64,000 nt of DNA from Achromobacter pulmonis (GCF_902859765.1 NZ_CADIJV010000032.1:1-64000), one strand, 5' to 3'; positions 1-9,151 are shown, counted from the first letter of the stretch. Made by a program: numbers and translations. The notes: generated by a model not told the origin, from the letters alone.

Positions 1-441
1 GCGACCACGCCGCCGGCCACGACGCCGCCGCAGGTCGCCGCCACCACGCCGCCGCGCGCGCAACCCAAGCCCGAACCCAAGCCGGAGCCCAAGCCCGAAC
101 CCAAGCCGGCCGCTCCCAAGCCCGAGCAACGCTCGGACGATGGCGCCCGCGCCCTGGCGCTGCTCGAAGGCCGCGCCGCGCCGGCTCCCAAGCCGCAGGC
201 CACCAAAGGCAACTTCGTGCTGCAGATCGCCGCCTACACCACGTCCGAGGATGCCCAGTCGCGCCGCGACAAGCTGCACCAGGCCGGTGTCACCAACGCA
301 TTCGTCGAGCAGGCTTCCATCGGAGGCAAACAGCAGTACCGTCTGCGGGTGGGGCCGTTCCCCTCGCGCGAGGCGGCGCAGGCGGCCCAGGCGCGGTTGC
401 GCACCCTGGGCTATGACAACGGTTTCATCGCCGCCCAATAG
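1..441 (+). CDS. SPOR-domain protein, C-terminal part (5' end outside window)
   Basis: The window opens inside this gene; about 146 residues remain before the TAG at 439-441. The first two thirds are low-complexity Pro/Thr/Ala followed by a Lys-Pro-Glu-Pro repeat, typical of the periplasmic linker of DedD/FtsN-like proteins. From about residue 70 a SPOR fold is visible (NFVLQIAAYT, then YRLRVGPFPSREAAQAA). SPOR domains bind denuded peptidoglycan glycan strands at the septum. The N-terminal cytoplasmic tail and membrane anchor would lie upstream. The gene overlaps cvpA by one base (TAGTG), so the two are probably co-transcribed. Placement just before cvpA-purF matches the usual proteobacterial order. 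Family is clear; the exact orthologue (DedD) is inferred. Confidence 0.85.
   Translation, partial: ATTPPATTPPQVAATTPPRAQPKPEPKPEPKPEPKPAAPKPEQRSDDGARALALLEGRAAPAPKPQATKGNFVLQIAAYTTSEDAQSRRDKLHQAGVTNAFVEQASIGGKQQYRLRVGPFPSREAAQAAQARLRTLGYDNGFIAAQ
64..111 (+). repeat. 12-bp tandem repeat encoding Lys-Pro-Glu-Pro
   Basis: Four head-to-tail 12-base units (CCCAAGCCCGAA and close variants; the last unit diverges) encode P-K-P-E repeats in the linker of the SPOR protein. Units alternate between CCC/CCG and GAA/GAG codons. The array keeps frame, so copy-number change would only lengthen or shorten the linker. Confidence 0.75.
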
Positions 442-929
442 TGACCGGCTTCGACTTCGTCGTGCTGGCCATCCTGGTGGTATCGGGTGTGCTGGGCCTG
501 GTGCGCGGCCTGCTCAAGGAAGTGCTGTCGCTGGTCGCGTATCTGCTGGCCTTCGTGGCCGCGATCTGGTGGGGGCCTACGGTCTATGCCTGGCTGGAGC
601 CCTATATCGAAACAACGCTGCTGCGCATGGGTGTCTCCTACGCGGCGGTCTTCATTATCGTGCTGCTCGGCGTGGGGTTGGTCAACATGACGCTTGCCGC
701 CTTGATCCGCAGTACCGGACTGAGCCCGGCCGATCACGGCCTGGGGGGCATGTTCGGGCTGGCCCGGGGTCTGGTGATCGTGCTGGCGCTGGTCGCCGCC
801 GCCGGCTACACGCCGCTGCCGCAGGAGCCGTGGTGGCAGGACGCCATGTTTTCGCATTCGGCCATCGAGGCCATCAAACATATCAAGACGTGGCTGCCGC
901 CGTCCCTGGCGACATGGCTGCCGTATTGA
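441..929 (+). CDS. cvpA: CvpA family inner-membrane protein
   Basis: This is a 162-residue protein with about four hydrophobic segments and the CvpA hallmark start (TGFDFVVLAILVVSGVLG). The E. coli homologue is needed for colicin V production and envelope homeostasis; its molecular activity is not settled. The start is a GTG overlapping the TAG of the SPOR gene, and the TGA is followed 30 bases later by purF. The cvpA-purF pair is one of the most conserved neighbourhoods in proteobacteria, so co-expression with purine synthesis is expected. Length matches the family. The family assignment is secure. Confidence 0.93.
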   Translation: MTGFDFVVLAILVVSGVLGLVRGLLKEVLSLVAYLLAFVAAIWWGPTVYAWLEPYIETTLLRMGVSYAAVFIIVLLGVGLVNMTLAALIRSTGLSPADHGLGGMFGLARGLVIVLALVAAAGYTPLPQEPWWQDAMFSHSAIEAIKHIKTWLPPSLATWLPY

Positions 930-959
930 TTAGCTTCACATCAACCAGGAAATCTCACC

Positions 960-2480
<1,521 letters not shown>

Positions 2481-2508
2481 GGCCGGCGCTACAAACGGCC
2501 GCTCCGTC

Positions 2509-2560
2509 TGAACTGCCCCCCAAAAGGTTGGATTTCGTCCAACTTTCGGGGGGCAGTTCA
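2509..2560. mobile_element. Two IS3-type terminal repeats fused head to head (IS remnant or MITE-like)
   Basis: Bases 2509-2532 begin TGAACTGCCCCCCAAAAG. Bases 2538-2560 are the inverted copy, differing only at one base and a one-base gap, with five bases (TTTCG) between them. The sequence resembles the outer ends of IS3/IS150-group elements, which often begin TGAACTGC-CCCC-AAAAGTTGGA (from memory, not searched). No transposase remains, so this is either an internally deleted element or a tiny MITE. I see no clear target duplication. As RNA it would form a very stable hairpin 28 bases after purF and may act as its terminator. It marks one edge of the sulfur-related module that follows. Confidence 0.6.
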
Positions 2561-2580
2561 CGTGTGAAGCCCCCCGGCAC

Positions 2581-2799
2581 TTACCCCTTAGCCTTGAGAG
2601 GGCAGGTGTTGATGCCGATCAGCGAATACAGCGGGCAAAAGCGCACCACCCCTGTCAGGAGTGGGATGACGCCCAGCCAGCCCCACCAGCCGACGGTGCC
2701 GGTGGCCGCCAGTGCGATGAGGACGAGGCCGATGACGATGCGAAGGATGCGGTCCAAGCCGCCGACATTGAATTTCATGGTTTCTCCTGAGTCATTCAA
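2581..2799 (-). CDS. DUF2892 (YgaP-type) small membrane protein
   Basis: This is a 72-residue protein, MKFNVGGLDRILRIVIG after the first residues, with two hydrophobic helices (about 20-36 and 43-62). It has the DUF2892 signature seen alone or fused to rhodanese domains (YgaP C-terminus). The first ATG is at 2799; an in-frame Met eight residues later (MKFNV) may be the real start because most family members begin there. It follows the YgaP-like rhodanese gene on the same strand after 48 bases. DUF2892 proteins are inner-membrane helical hairpins often encoded with sulfurtransferases; no enzymatic role is known. It is likely part of the persulfide/sulfur module. Confidence 0.8.
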   Translation of the reverse strand: MNDSGETMKFNVGGLDRILRIVIGLVLIALAATGTVGWWGWLGVIPLLTGVVRFCPLYSLIGINTCPLKAKG

Positions 2800-2847
2800 A
2801 CAAAAACCGAAGCCAGACAGGGGTGAATACGGCTAACGGCAAGACGC

Positions 2848-3375
2848 TCACCCGGCCAGCGCGTTGCGGTTCCAAGGCATGCGCATGAGCACGCGGGCGA
2901 GCCCGCAGAACCCCGAGACACCCGCAAAAACAAGCCCGGCCCCCGCGAAGCCTGAGAGCGCATGGAACCAGGGCGAGACCGTGGCACCCAGCACTGCCCC
3001 GAGCACGATCAGCGAGCCTGCGGCGATCTGCACCTGCCGCTGCAGCTCCAGCGGCTGCGAGGCATCGGCCACAACGGGCAGCCCCGCCTTCTTCCAGGCA
3101 TCCAGCCCGCCTTCAAGCACGTAGGCGTCGCAGGCCACGCAGGCCCTCAGCGCCGACGCGTTCACCCGCGTCCGGTTGCCTGAGCGGCAATGGAAGATGA
3201 CGGTCGACGCGTCGTCGAGTGGCATGCCGCCGCTTTGCAGGCGGTCCATGGACACATGGCGCGCCGCTGCGATGCGTTCGCGGGCGTGTTCGTCCGCGGC
3301 ACGGATGTCCACCAAGACAGCACCCTGGTTCATGAGTTCGCTGGCGGCTTGGGGCGAGATGGATTTCAGGGACAT
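2848..3375 (-). CDS. YgaP-like membrane rhodanese (thiosulfate/persulfide sulfurtransferase)
   Basis: This 175-residue protein resembles E. coli YgaP along its whole length. The N-terminal single rhodanese domain (about 5-105) carries the active-site loop HCRSGNRT with the catalytic cysteine at residue 63. The C-terminal DUF2892-type region (about 113-160) forms two membrane helices and ends PWNRNALAG, close to the YgaP tail. Rhodaneses transfer sulfane sulfur through a cysteine persulfide; in this family the domain faces the cytoplasm from the inner membrane. The gene lies 19 bases downstream of an ArsR-type regulator resembling YgaV, the same pairing as ygaV-ygaP in E. coli. Function as a sulfurtransferase is well supported; the substrate is unknown. 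Confidence 0.88.
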   Translation of the reverse strand: MSLKSISPQAASELMNQGAVLVDIRAADEHARERIAAARHVSMDRLQSGGMPLDDASTVIFHCRSGNRTRVNASALRACVACDAYVLEGGLDAWKKAGLPVVADASQPLELQRQVQIAAGSLIVLGAVLGATVSPWFHALSGFAGAGLVFAGVSGFCGLARVLMRMPWNRNALAG

Positions 3376-3394
3376 GGCGGTCTCCGGTGGCGGG

Positions 3395-3706
3395 TCATGG
3401 GCAGAAGATGGTCTTGAGCGTCGCGATGAGCTTGGTCACATCCGGGTTTTCAATTCGATAGTGCAGGGTCTGTGACTCGCGTCGGTAGGCCACCAGACCT
3501 TCCTCGCGCATCTTGGCCAGGTGCTGGGACAAGGCCGATTGGCTCAGCGCCACGTACTCGTGCAGCGCGCCGACGGTCATTTCTCCATGTTCGATCAAGA
3601 GGCAGAGAACGAGCAGGCGGTGTTCGTTGCCGACGGCCCGCAGCATGGCCGCAGCCTTGGCCGCACCCTCCTGCAAAAACGATTGGTCTTTTGGGTTGAG
3701 CGTCAT
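3395..3706 (-). CDS. ArsR-family regulator, YgaV/BigR/SqrR type (probable persulfide sensor)
   Basis: This 103-residue protein is a winged helix-turn-helix of the ArsR/SmtB family (recognition region ALSQSALSQHLAKMREEGL). Cys35 in LLVLCLL and Cys102 in the terminal IFCP match the two sensing cysteines of YgaV, BigR and SqrR. In those proteins the cysteines form a di- or tetrasulfide on exposure to reactive sulfur and release DNA. No metal-binding ELCVCDL motif is present, so it is not a classic arsenic or zinc sensor. It is first in an operon with the YgaP-like rhodanese and DUF2892 genes and probably represses them and itself. The AT-rich upstream stretch contains a dyad overlapping a predicted -10 box. 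Confidence 0.85.
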   Translation of the reverse strand: MTLNPKDQSFLQEGAAKAAAMLRAVGNEHRLLVLCLLIEHGEMTVGALHEYVALSQSALSQHLAKMREEGLVAYRRESQTLHYRIENPDVTKLIATLKTIFCP

Positions 3707-3731
3707 GGTGATTTATATTTCATTTTTTTCT

Positions 3732-3759
3732 AATTTAGCATAATCTAATAAATAGTCAA
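3732..3759 (-). promoter_or_regulatory. Promoter and putative operator of the ArsR-rhodanese operon
   Basis: Read on the minus strand, TTGACT (3759-3754) and TAAATT (3737-3732) are spaced by 16 bases. This is a reasonable sigma-70 promoter about 26 bases before the ATG at 3706. An inverted repeat TTAG-N6-CTAA (3735-3748) overlaps the -10 region, where an ArsR-type repressor would be expected to bind. The stretch is markedly AT-rich against the GC-rich surroundings. Assignment is by eye. Confidence 0.5.
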
Positions 3760-4071
3760 AGCATCTCTTCCAAAACTCCAAGGCAGGACATTGCTTATGC
3801 AATCCGTTGCTCAGGTTCAGGTTTTCAGGGCTTCGGCGTGGCCCGGGGCGTGGCTATCCGCATGGGCGGTGGCCTCTCCGCGAGGTGCGCCCCGAACGCC
3901 GTGGCGGCTTTCAGCGAGTGCTTGGCGCCGACCGGCAGTTCCGCGCCTTCCGCTGTTGCCCAATAGCGGACACGAGGCGCCACACGCCGAGATCGGGTTT
4001 TATTGCCTCACTGTGCGGGCGCTGCGGCCCGGACTTTCCCGCATCCATTCGATATAAACAAGGACTTGATC
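3760..4071 (+). other. Gene-poor gap with a possible decayed C_GCAxxG_C_C-like reading frame
   Basis: No intact gene is supported between the regulator promoter and the DsrE gene. A frame open from 3739 to the TAG at 3964-3966 has no usable start codon. It reads GFGVARGVAIRMGGGLSARC followed shortly by ECLAP. This is faintly reminiscent of redox-active C_GCAxxG_C_C proteins, which often sit beside DsrE or sulfurtransferase genes. The similarity is weak and could be chance in GC-rich DNA. The last 20 bases hold the AAGGA ribosome binding site of the DsrE gene. Confidence 0.25.
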
Positions 4072-4443
4072 ATGCAAACTTCGGATTTCGTTGCGACCGT
4101 TTTTGACGGAAAGAGCAACCCCAACAAGGTAACCGTGACGTTCACCATGGCGCTCAACGCGCTGCTCAAGGGGCATACGGCGACCATCATTTTGATGGTG
4201 GAGGCCGTCGAACTGGGCAAACCGGGCGCAGCGGCGGGTATGGATATCGGAAAGCCGTTCGAGCCGGTTGCCAGTTTGCTGGAGAAATTCATGGAAAAGG
4301 GTGGACGAATTGCGATCTGCGGCGCGTGCATGATCCACAACGGAATGAGTTCCGAACAAATGGATCCACGCTTCAGCGTCATCACCGCACCAGACGTGAT
4401 TGACCTGCTGATGGGGGCCAAGGGGTCGTTGCAAGTAACTTGA
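4072..4443 (+). CDS. DsrE/DsrF-like family protein
   Basis: The 123-residue protein begins MQTSDFVATVF; AAGGA lies seven bases before this ATG, so I prefer it to an upstream in-frame GTG. The DsrE fold is recognisable from the pattern of strand-helix repeats and the loop IAICGACM, which places cysteines at residues 83 and 86 where many DsrE/TusD-type proteins carry their sulfur-accepting cysteine. These proteins relay persulfide sulfur between partners. It is transcribed away from the ArsR-rhodanese genes and sits in the same small module, which suggests a shared job in sulfane-sulfur handling. The precise partner is unknown. GC content appears lower than in neighbouring core genes. Confidence 0.85.
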   Translation: MQTSDFVATVFDGKSNPNKVTVTFTMALNALLKGHTATIILMVEAVELGKPGAAAGMDIGKPFEPVASLLEKFMEKGGRIAICGACMIHNGMSSEQMDPRFSVITAPDVIDLLMGAKGSLQVT

Positions 4444-4495
4444 TGCCGTTGAAAAAGCAGATTGGAAAGGCTGCTGTCTCCACTGCTTCTGCATG

Positions 4496-4540
4496 GCAGC
4501 GTGATTCGTTTCGCGCAGGCGACGGAATGAATCACGCGGC
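4496..4540. repeat. Inverted repeat downstream of the DsrE gene
   Basis: Arms GCAGCGTGATTC (4496-4507) and GAATCACGCGGC (4529-4540) pair at 11 of 12 positions across a 21-base loop that can pair further. There is no clean T-run (only TCTTTCC follows), so it is either a weak terminator for the DsrE gene or an element-end relic closing the sulfur module. The rest of 4444-4611 shows no gene. Confidence 0.45.
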
Positions 4541-4611
4541 AGATCTTTCCACTTGCACGGCGTTCAATGAAGAACTGAGTGCCCGCGTGCTTTACACACA
4601 ACGCAAAGCAC

Positions 4612-5112
4612 TCACCACAGACTGTCGCCGCAGGCTTCAAGGTGGGTCAGGTACAAGCGAAGGTCGAACTCGTACTGGTGGTATTGCGGCTCCATCAACC
4701 GGCACAGGTTGTAGAAGGCCTTGTTGTGTTCCTTTTCCTTCAGGTGCGCCAGTTCGTGCACCGTGATCATCTTCAGGAATTCCTGCGGTACCGCCTTGAA
4801 CAGCGTGGCCACGCGGATTTCGTGCTTGGCCTTGAGCTTGCCGCCCTGGACCCGCGAGATGAAGGTGTGCTGGCCCAGTGCATGCTGGATCACATGGATC
4901 TTGCTGTCGAAGGCGATTTTGCTGAGCGGCGCGCCGTTGCGGATATAGGTGTTCTTCAGGTCCACCACATAGTCGTACAGCGCCTTGTCGGTGCGCACGC
5001 CATGCGCGCCACCGGGGTAGCGGGCGCGCAGCGCGGGCCCGAGCTTGCCCTGGTCGAGCAGGGCGCGGGCCTGCGCCAGCAGCGGTTCGGGATAGCCGGT
5101 GAGGTATTTCAT
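4612..5112 (-). CDS. YgjP-like metal-dependent hydrolase (M48-related)
   Basis: I choose the start MKYLTGYPEPLL at 5112, giving 166 residues; the frame is open further upstream, but that extension is Arg/Ala/Pro-rich and unlikely to be coding. The zinc motif HELAH is at residues 119-123, followed by LKEKEHNKAFYNL, the diagnostic continuation of the YgjP/WLM-like (DUF45) metallopeptidases. The third ligand would come from this helix region. Substrate is unknown; E. coli YgjP is a cytoplasmic predicted metalloprotease. It lies 73 bases downstream of dsbB on the same strand. Family call is secure; any physiological role is open. Confidence 0.85.
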   Translation of the reverse strand: MKYLTGYPEPLLAQARALLDQGKLGPALRARYPGGAHGVRTDKALYDYVVDLKNTYIRNGAPLSKIAFDSKIHVIQHALGQHTFISRVQGGKLKAKHEIRVATLFKAVPQEFLKMITVHELAHLKEKEHNKAFYNLCRLMEPQYHQYEFDLRLYLTHLEACGDSLW

Positions 5113-5185
5113 GGCGTCAGGAAAGCGGCGGGGCCGGGCGCTGGCGGACGCGCGGGCGTCCGGGCTGCCAAGCCGGCGGCGCGGC

Positions 5186-5671
5186 TCAGGCGGCGCGGCC
5201 GCGGCCAAAGACAGCGGGCAGGGCCATGGCCAGCAGGATCACGAACAGCGCCAGGCTCCACAGCGCGTACTCGATGCCCAGCACCGGCACCACCGCGTCC
5301 ATGCAGGTGGCATAGATGCCGAACAGCCACGGCACGCCGCCATCCAGGCCGATGCCGGTCATGAAGCGGTCGGCGAAGGTCTGGTCGCAGGACAGCATCT
5401 TGGCGGCCACGGTGTACTGGTACCAGGCCGCGGCGATGCCGCTGACCGACAGCAGGGCCGCCAGGGCGGCGCAGAGGCGCGTCAGCGCGCGGCCGCCGCC
5501 GAAGCCGCCGACCAGGGCGATGACGCCGATCACCAGGTAGATCAGGCGCTGCAGCACGCACCAGGCGCACGGCGGCATGTCGAAGACATACTGGGAAACC
5601 AGGGCGATGCCGACGGCGCCGAAGCAGAAGAGGGCGATCAGGCGGAGCAGGCGTTCTGAACGAGAAGTCAT
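5186..5671 (-). CDS. dsbB: Disulfide bond formation protein B
   Basis: DsbB reoxidises periplasmic DsbA and passes electrons to ubiquinone. The 161-residue inner-membrane protein has four hydrophobic helices. The first periplasmic loop carries the CAWC pair (Cys35, Cys38) and the second holds Cys95 and Cys123, matching the four essential cysteines. Start MTSRSERLLRL at 5671 fits the family; upstream in-frame codons are non-hydrophobic and GC-biased. Length is slightly short of E. coli DsbB (176) but normal for betaproteobacteria. Its partner dsbA is not in this window. Confidence 0.95.
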   Translation of the reverse strand: MTSRSERLLRLIALFCFGAVGIALVSQYVFDMPPCAWCVLQRLIYLVIGVIALVGGFGGGRALTRLCAALAALLSVSGIAAAWYQYTVAAKMLSCDQTFADRFMTGIGLDGGVPWLFGIYATCMDAVVPVLGIEYALWSLALFVILLAMALPAVFGRGRAA

Positions 5672-5739
5672 GGTTGTTGCAAGATAAGGGTTCGCACGGG
5701 CGGGTGCGCGGGGATGGCCGGTGTGCGGCCGCCAGGCCG

Positions 5740-6453
5740 TTAGGCTTTGGGAATCGGAATTGGTTGCATGACCTGCTGCAAGACGCCGAGCAGCAGTTCG
5801 CGCGAGCCTTCCCAGAAGATCTGCACGCCCAGGCACAGCATGATGAAGGCCGACATGCGCATGAATACAGCGGTGCCATTATCGCCCAGCCGGTGCAGCA
5901 TCTGTGCGGCAAAGCGCAGGCAGACGTACAGCGTCAGCGAAACGACCACGATGCCGGGGATCGAGCCGCCCAGCCGCAGCAGGCTCAGCAAGTGGTTCTG
6001 GTCGCGCAGCGACACGCCCACCGTGATGGCCGCGGCGATCGAGCCGGGGCCGCAACTGATGGGGAAGGTCAGGGGATAGAAGGCCCGGGACTTGGCCATC
6101 TCGGGGGTGAATGATTCGGCCATGCGCGCGACCCGCTCGGTGTCGGCGTCGGGGGAATTCACCAGCCGCCAGGCGCTGGCGATCACCAGCATGCCGCCGC
6201 CCACCCGCACGATCGACAGCGAGATGCCGAAGAAGCTCAGCAGCACGTTGCCGGCCACCATGGCCACGATCAGCATCAGGCCGACGTTGATGGCGACGCG
6301 CTTGGCCAGCACCGTGCGGGTCGCCGACGAGGCGCCTTCGGTGAGCGACAGGAAGATGGGGGCGATGGCCGGCGGATTCAGGAACGGCAGCAACGTGGCC
6401 AGCGCAAAGAAGAAGCTGGCCCCCAGCACCCGCAGGTATTCGTTTAGCTCCAT
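5740..6453 (-). CDS. MarC family (UPF0056) integral membrane protein
   Basis: The frame opens with a TTG at 6468; the ATG at 6453 (MELNEYLRVLGASFF, 237 residues) fits family members better. Six hydrophobic segments are visible, with the conserved LPFLNPPAIAPIFLSLT near the N-terminus and FPISCGPGSIAAAI in the middle. The function of MarC proteins is unresolved; the name came from the mar locus but a direct role in resistance has not held up. The gene is between dsbB and glnD, with a 68-base gap to the dsbB start, and no clear operon partner. Confidence 0.88.
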   Translation of the reverse strand: MELNEYLRVLGASFFFALATLLPFLNPPAIAPIFLSLTEGASSATRTVLAKRVAINVGLMLIVAMVAGNVLLSFFGISLSIVRVGGGMLVIASAWRLVNSPDADTERVARMAESFTPEMAKSRAFYPLTFPISCGPGSIAAAITVGVSLRDQNHLLSLLRLGGSIPGIVVVSLTLYVCLRFAAQMLHRLGDNGTAVFMRMSAFIMLCLGVQIFWEGSRELLLGVLQQVMQPIPIPKA

Positions 6454-6525
6454 CCCAGGTATCGCCAAGCCGAAAACCGGATTGTATGCGGTCGGCGGCG
6501 GTCTGGCGATGACTCGCCGATGGCC

Positions 6526-9132
6526 TCAGGCGGCCTGCTGCCGGGCCTCGTCGCCGGCCAGCGCGTCCAGGATGTCGCGTTCGAACTGCATCTGGCTGCG
6601 CGGGCGCGCCAGCGCCGCGCCGTCGACGATGAACACGTCTTCCACCCGGTCGCCCAGCGTCATGATCTTGGCCATCAGCAGGTTCACCTCGTGGCTGGCG
6701 AAGACCCGCGCCAGGGCGTGCAGCAGGCCGGGTCGGTCGGTGGCGGTGACCGACAGGCGCCAGGAGGTGCTGCGTTCGTCGGGCTGCAGCTCGGCCTGCG
6801 GCATGATCGGGAACACGCGCGACATGCGCGACTGGCGCGCACGACCGTAATGGCTGCCGCGGCCGGGTTGGGCCTCGGCCGCGGCCTTGGCGTCCTTCAG
6901 GCGCTCGGCCAGTTCGTGTTCGACCAGCGTGGCCTGCGCGCGCAGGTCGCTGGCGCCCTCGGGCAGCAGCACGATGAAGCTGTCCAGGGCCCAGCCGTGG
7001 CGGGTGGTGTGGATGCGGGCATCCTGCACCGACAGCGACTTGGCATCGAAATACCCGCAGATCGCCACGAACAGGTCGGGCGCGTCGCGGGTGTAGACCA
7101 TGATCTGCAGGCCTTCGCCGTGCTCGGTGGGGCGGGCCCGCACCACCGCATGGTCCGGCGCCACCTGGTGGTACAGGTGGCGCGTGTGCCAGGCGATGTC
7201 GGAGGCGTCGTGGCGCAGGAAATAGGCCACGTCGAGCTGGTTCCAGAAGGCTTCGCGGGCGTCGTCGCGCAGGCCGGTCAGGCGCGTCAGGCGCGCGGCC
7301 TCTTCCTTGCGTTCGGTCAGCACCGTATGGGCGTCGGCATGGGCGCCGCCCAGCGCGGCCAGCGTCAGCTTGTACAGGTCTTCGAGCAGCTTGCCCTTCC
7401 AGGCGTTCCACACCTTGGGGCTGGTGCCGCGGATATCGGCCACCGTCAGCAGGTAGAGCGCGGTCAGGTGGCGTTCATCCTTGACCGTGGCGGCGAATTC
7501 CTGGATCACGGCCGGGTCGGACAGGTCGCGCTTCTGCGCCACGGCCGACATCAGCAGGTGCTGGCGCACCAGGAATTCCACCAGCCTGGCGTCTTCGGGC
7601 TCCATGCCGTGGTCGTGGGCGAACTTGCGCACCTCGCGCGCGCCCAGCTCGGAGTGGTCGCCGCCGCGGCCCTTGGCGATATCGTGGAACAGGGCCGCCA
7701 CGTACAGCAGCCAATGGCGGTCCAGGCCGGCGATCAGCTGGCTGGCCAGCGGATATTCCTGGGCGTGCTCGGGCATGGTGAAGCGGCGCAGGTTGCGCAC
7801 CACCGCCAGCGTGTGCTGGTCCACCGTATAGGCGTGGAACAGGTCGTGCTGCATCTGGCCGACGATGCGGCGGAACACCGGCAGGTAACGCGGCAGGATG
7901 TTCAGCATGGTCATGCGGCGCAGCTCGTGCACGATGCCGCGCGGCTGCTGCAGGATCTGCAGGAACAGCTTGCGGTTGACCGGATTACGGCGGAACTGCG
8001 CGTCGATGCGGTGGCGCGAGTGCCAGATGGCGCGCAGCGTGCGCGCCGACATGCCGGTCAATTCGGGATGCTGCTGCATCACCAGGAAGGCGCGCAGCAG
8101 CAGCGTGGGGTTACGCTCGAAGCCATCGTCGCGGATGATGTCGAGGCGATCGCGCAGATTGCGGAAGTCGTCGTCGATGTCGCGCGCGTCGCTGTCGGGG
8201 CGCGGGAACAGCCGCTCCTCGATGTTCTGCACCAGGATGCCATTGAGCTGCGTCACCAGGCGCGCGGCCCAGTAATAACGCTGCATCAGCAGCTCGCTGC
8301 CGCGGCGCGTGGCGGTGGCGTGGATGCCGTAGACCTCGGCCAGGGCCGGTTGCAGGTCGAACAGCACGCGGTCTTCGCGGCGCCGGGCCAGCAGGTGCAG
8401 TTCGATGCGCAGACGCTTGAAGGCCTGCTCGGCCTTGCGCAGGTCGCGCGCCTCGGAGGGCGTCAGCAGGCCGGCCTGCGCCACGGCGCGCCAGGTCTCG
8501 CCGAAGCCGGCCGCGCGCGCCATCCATAGGATCACTTGCAGATCGCGCAGGCCGCCGGGCGATTCCTTGCAATTGGGTTCCAGCGCGTAAGGCGTGTCCT
8601 GGTAGCGGGCGTGGCGCTGCTGCATCTCGACGCGCTTGGCGCGGAAGAAGGCGCGCGCGTCCAGGCGCGACTGGGTGGCGGCCTCGAATTTCTTCATCAG
8701 CGCGCGGCTGCCCGCCAGCCAGCGGGATTCGAGCAGCGCCGTCTCGACCGTGATGTCGGCGTCGGCTTCGCGCTCGCAGTCTTCGATGGTGCGCACGCTG
8801 TGGCCCGGCTCCAGGCCCAGGTCCCAGAGCGCGGCCACCAGGCGCTCGATGGCGGATTCATCTTCGCCGGTGGGCACGTGCGGCAGCAGGATCAGCAGAT
8901 CGACGTCCGAGTGCGGGTACAGTTCGCCGCGGCCGTAGCCGCCCACCGCCGCCAGCGTGGCGCCGGCCGGCAGCGGGTAATGCTTGACCAGGTCGCGCAG
9001 GGCCGCATCGACGATGCGGCGCAGTTCGCCCAGCAGGGTGTCGGGGCGTTCGTGCTCGCGGAACTGGACCACCGCGGCGCGCCGGGATTCCTGAATGCGT
9101 TCGCGCAGGGTGCTGAGGATGTCGGCGGTCAT
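6526..9132 (-). CDS. glnD: [Protein-PII] uridylyltransferase / uridylyl-removing enzyme
   Basis: GlnD senses glutamine and adds or removes UMP from PII proteins, setting nitrogen regulation. At 868 residues it has the full layout. The nucleotidyltransferase domain carries GGYGRGELYPHSDVD (64-78), and the HD hydrolase domain carries LFHDIAKGRGGDHSE near residue 480. Two C-terminal ACT domains (roughly 680-760 and 795-868) include LSVTATDRPGLLHALARVF and bind glutamine. The gene starts 19 bases after map on the same strand, so the two are probably co-transcribed. Nothing is truncated. Its PII target genes are outside this window. Confidence 0.97.
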   Translation of the reverse strand: MTADILSTLRERIQESRRAAVVQFREHERPDTLLGELRRIVDAALRDLVKHYPLPAGATLAAVGGYGRGELYPHSDVDLLILLPHVPTGEDESAIERLVAALWDLGLEPGHSVRTIEDCEREADADITVETALLESRWLAGSRALMKKFEAATQSRLDARAFFRAKRVEMQQRHARYQDTPYALEPNCKESPGGLRDLQVILWMARAAGFGETWRAVAQAGLLTPSEARDLRKAEQAFKRLRIELHLLARRREDRVLFDLQPALAEVYGIHATATRRGSELLMQRYYWAARLVTQLNGILVQNIEERLFPRPDSDARDIDDDFRNLRDRLDIIRDDGFERNPTLLLRAFLVMQQHPELTGMSARTLRAIWHSRHRIDAQFRRNPVNRKLFLQILQQPRGIVHELRRMTMLNILPRYLPVFRRIVGQMQHDLFHAYTVDQHTLAVVRNLRRFTMPEHAQEYPLASQLIAGLDRHWLLYVAALFHDIAKGRGGDHSELGAREVRKFAHDHGMEPEDARLVEFLVRQHLLMSAVAQKRDLSDPAVIQEFAATVKDERHLTALYLLTVADIRGTSPKVWNAWKGKLLEDLYKLTLAALGGAHADAHTVLTERKEEAARLTRLTGLRDDAREAFWNQLDVAYFLRHDASDIAWHTRHLYHQVAPDHAVVRARPTEHGEGLQIMVYTRDAPDLFVAICGYFDAKSLSVQDARIHTTRHGWALDSFIVLLPEGASDLRAQATLVEHELAERLKDAKAAAEAQPGRGSHYGRARQSRMSRVFPIMPQAELQPDERSTSWRLSVTATDRPGLLHALARVFASHEVNLLMAKIMTLGDRVEDVFIVDGAALARPRSQMQFERDILDALAGDEARQQAA

Positions 9133-9151
9133 GGTGGCGGGCGGGCCGGGG

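Noticed and set aside
3791-4057. Short plus-strand frames in the gap before the DsrE gene
   Set aside because: Trp/Ala/Arg-rich translations show no family resemblance and lack ribosome binding sites.
6520-8529. 669-codon plus-strand frame opposite glnD
   Set aside because: It is antisense to glnD; the Gln/His/Val-rich composition is typical of shadow frames.
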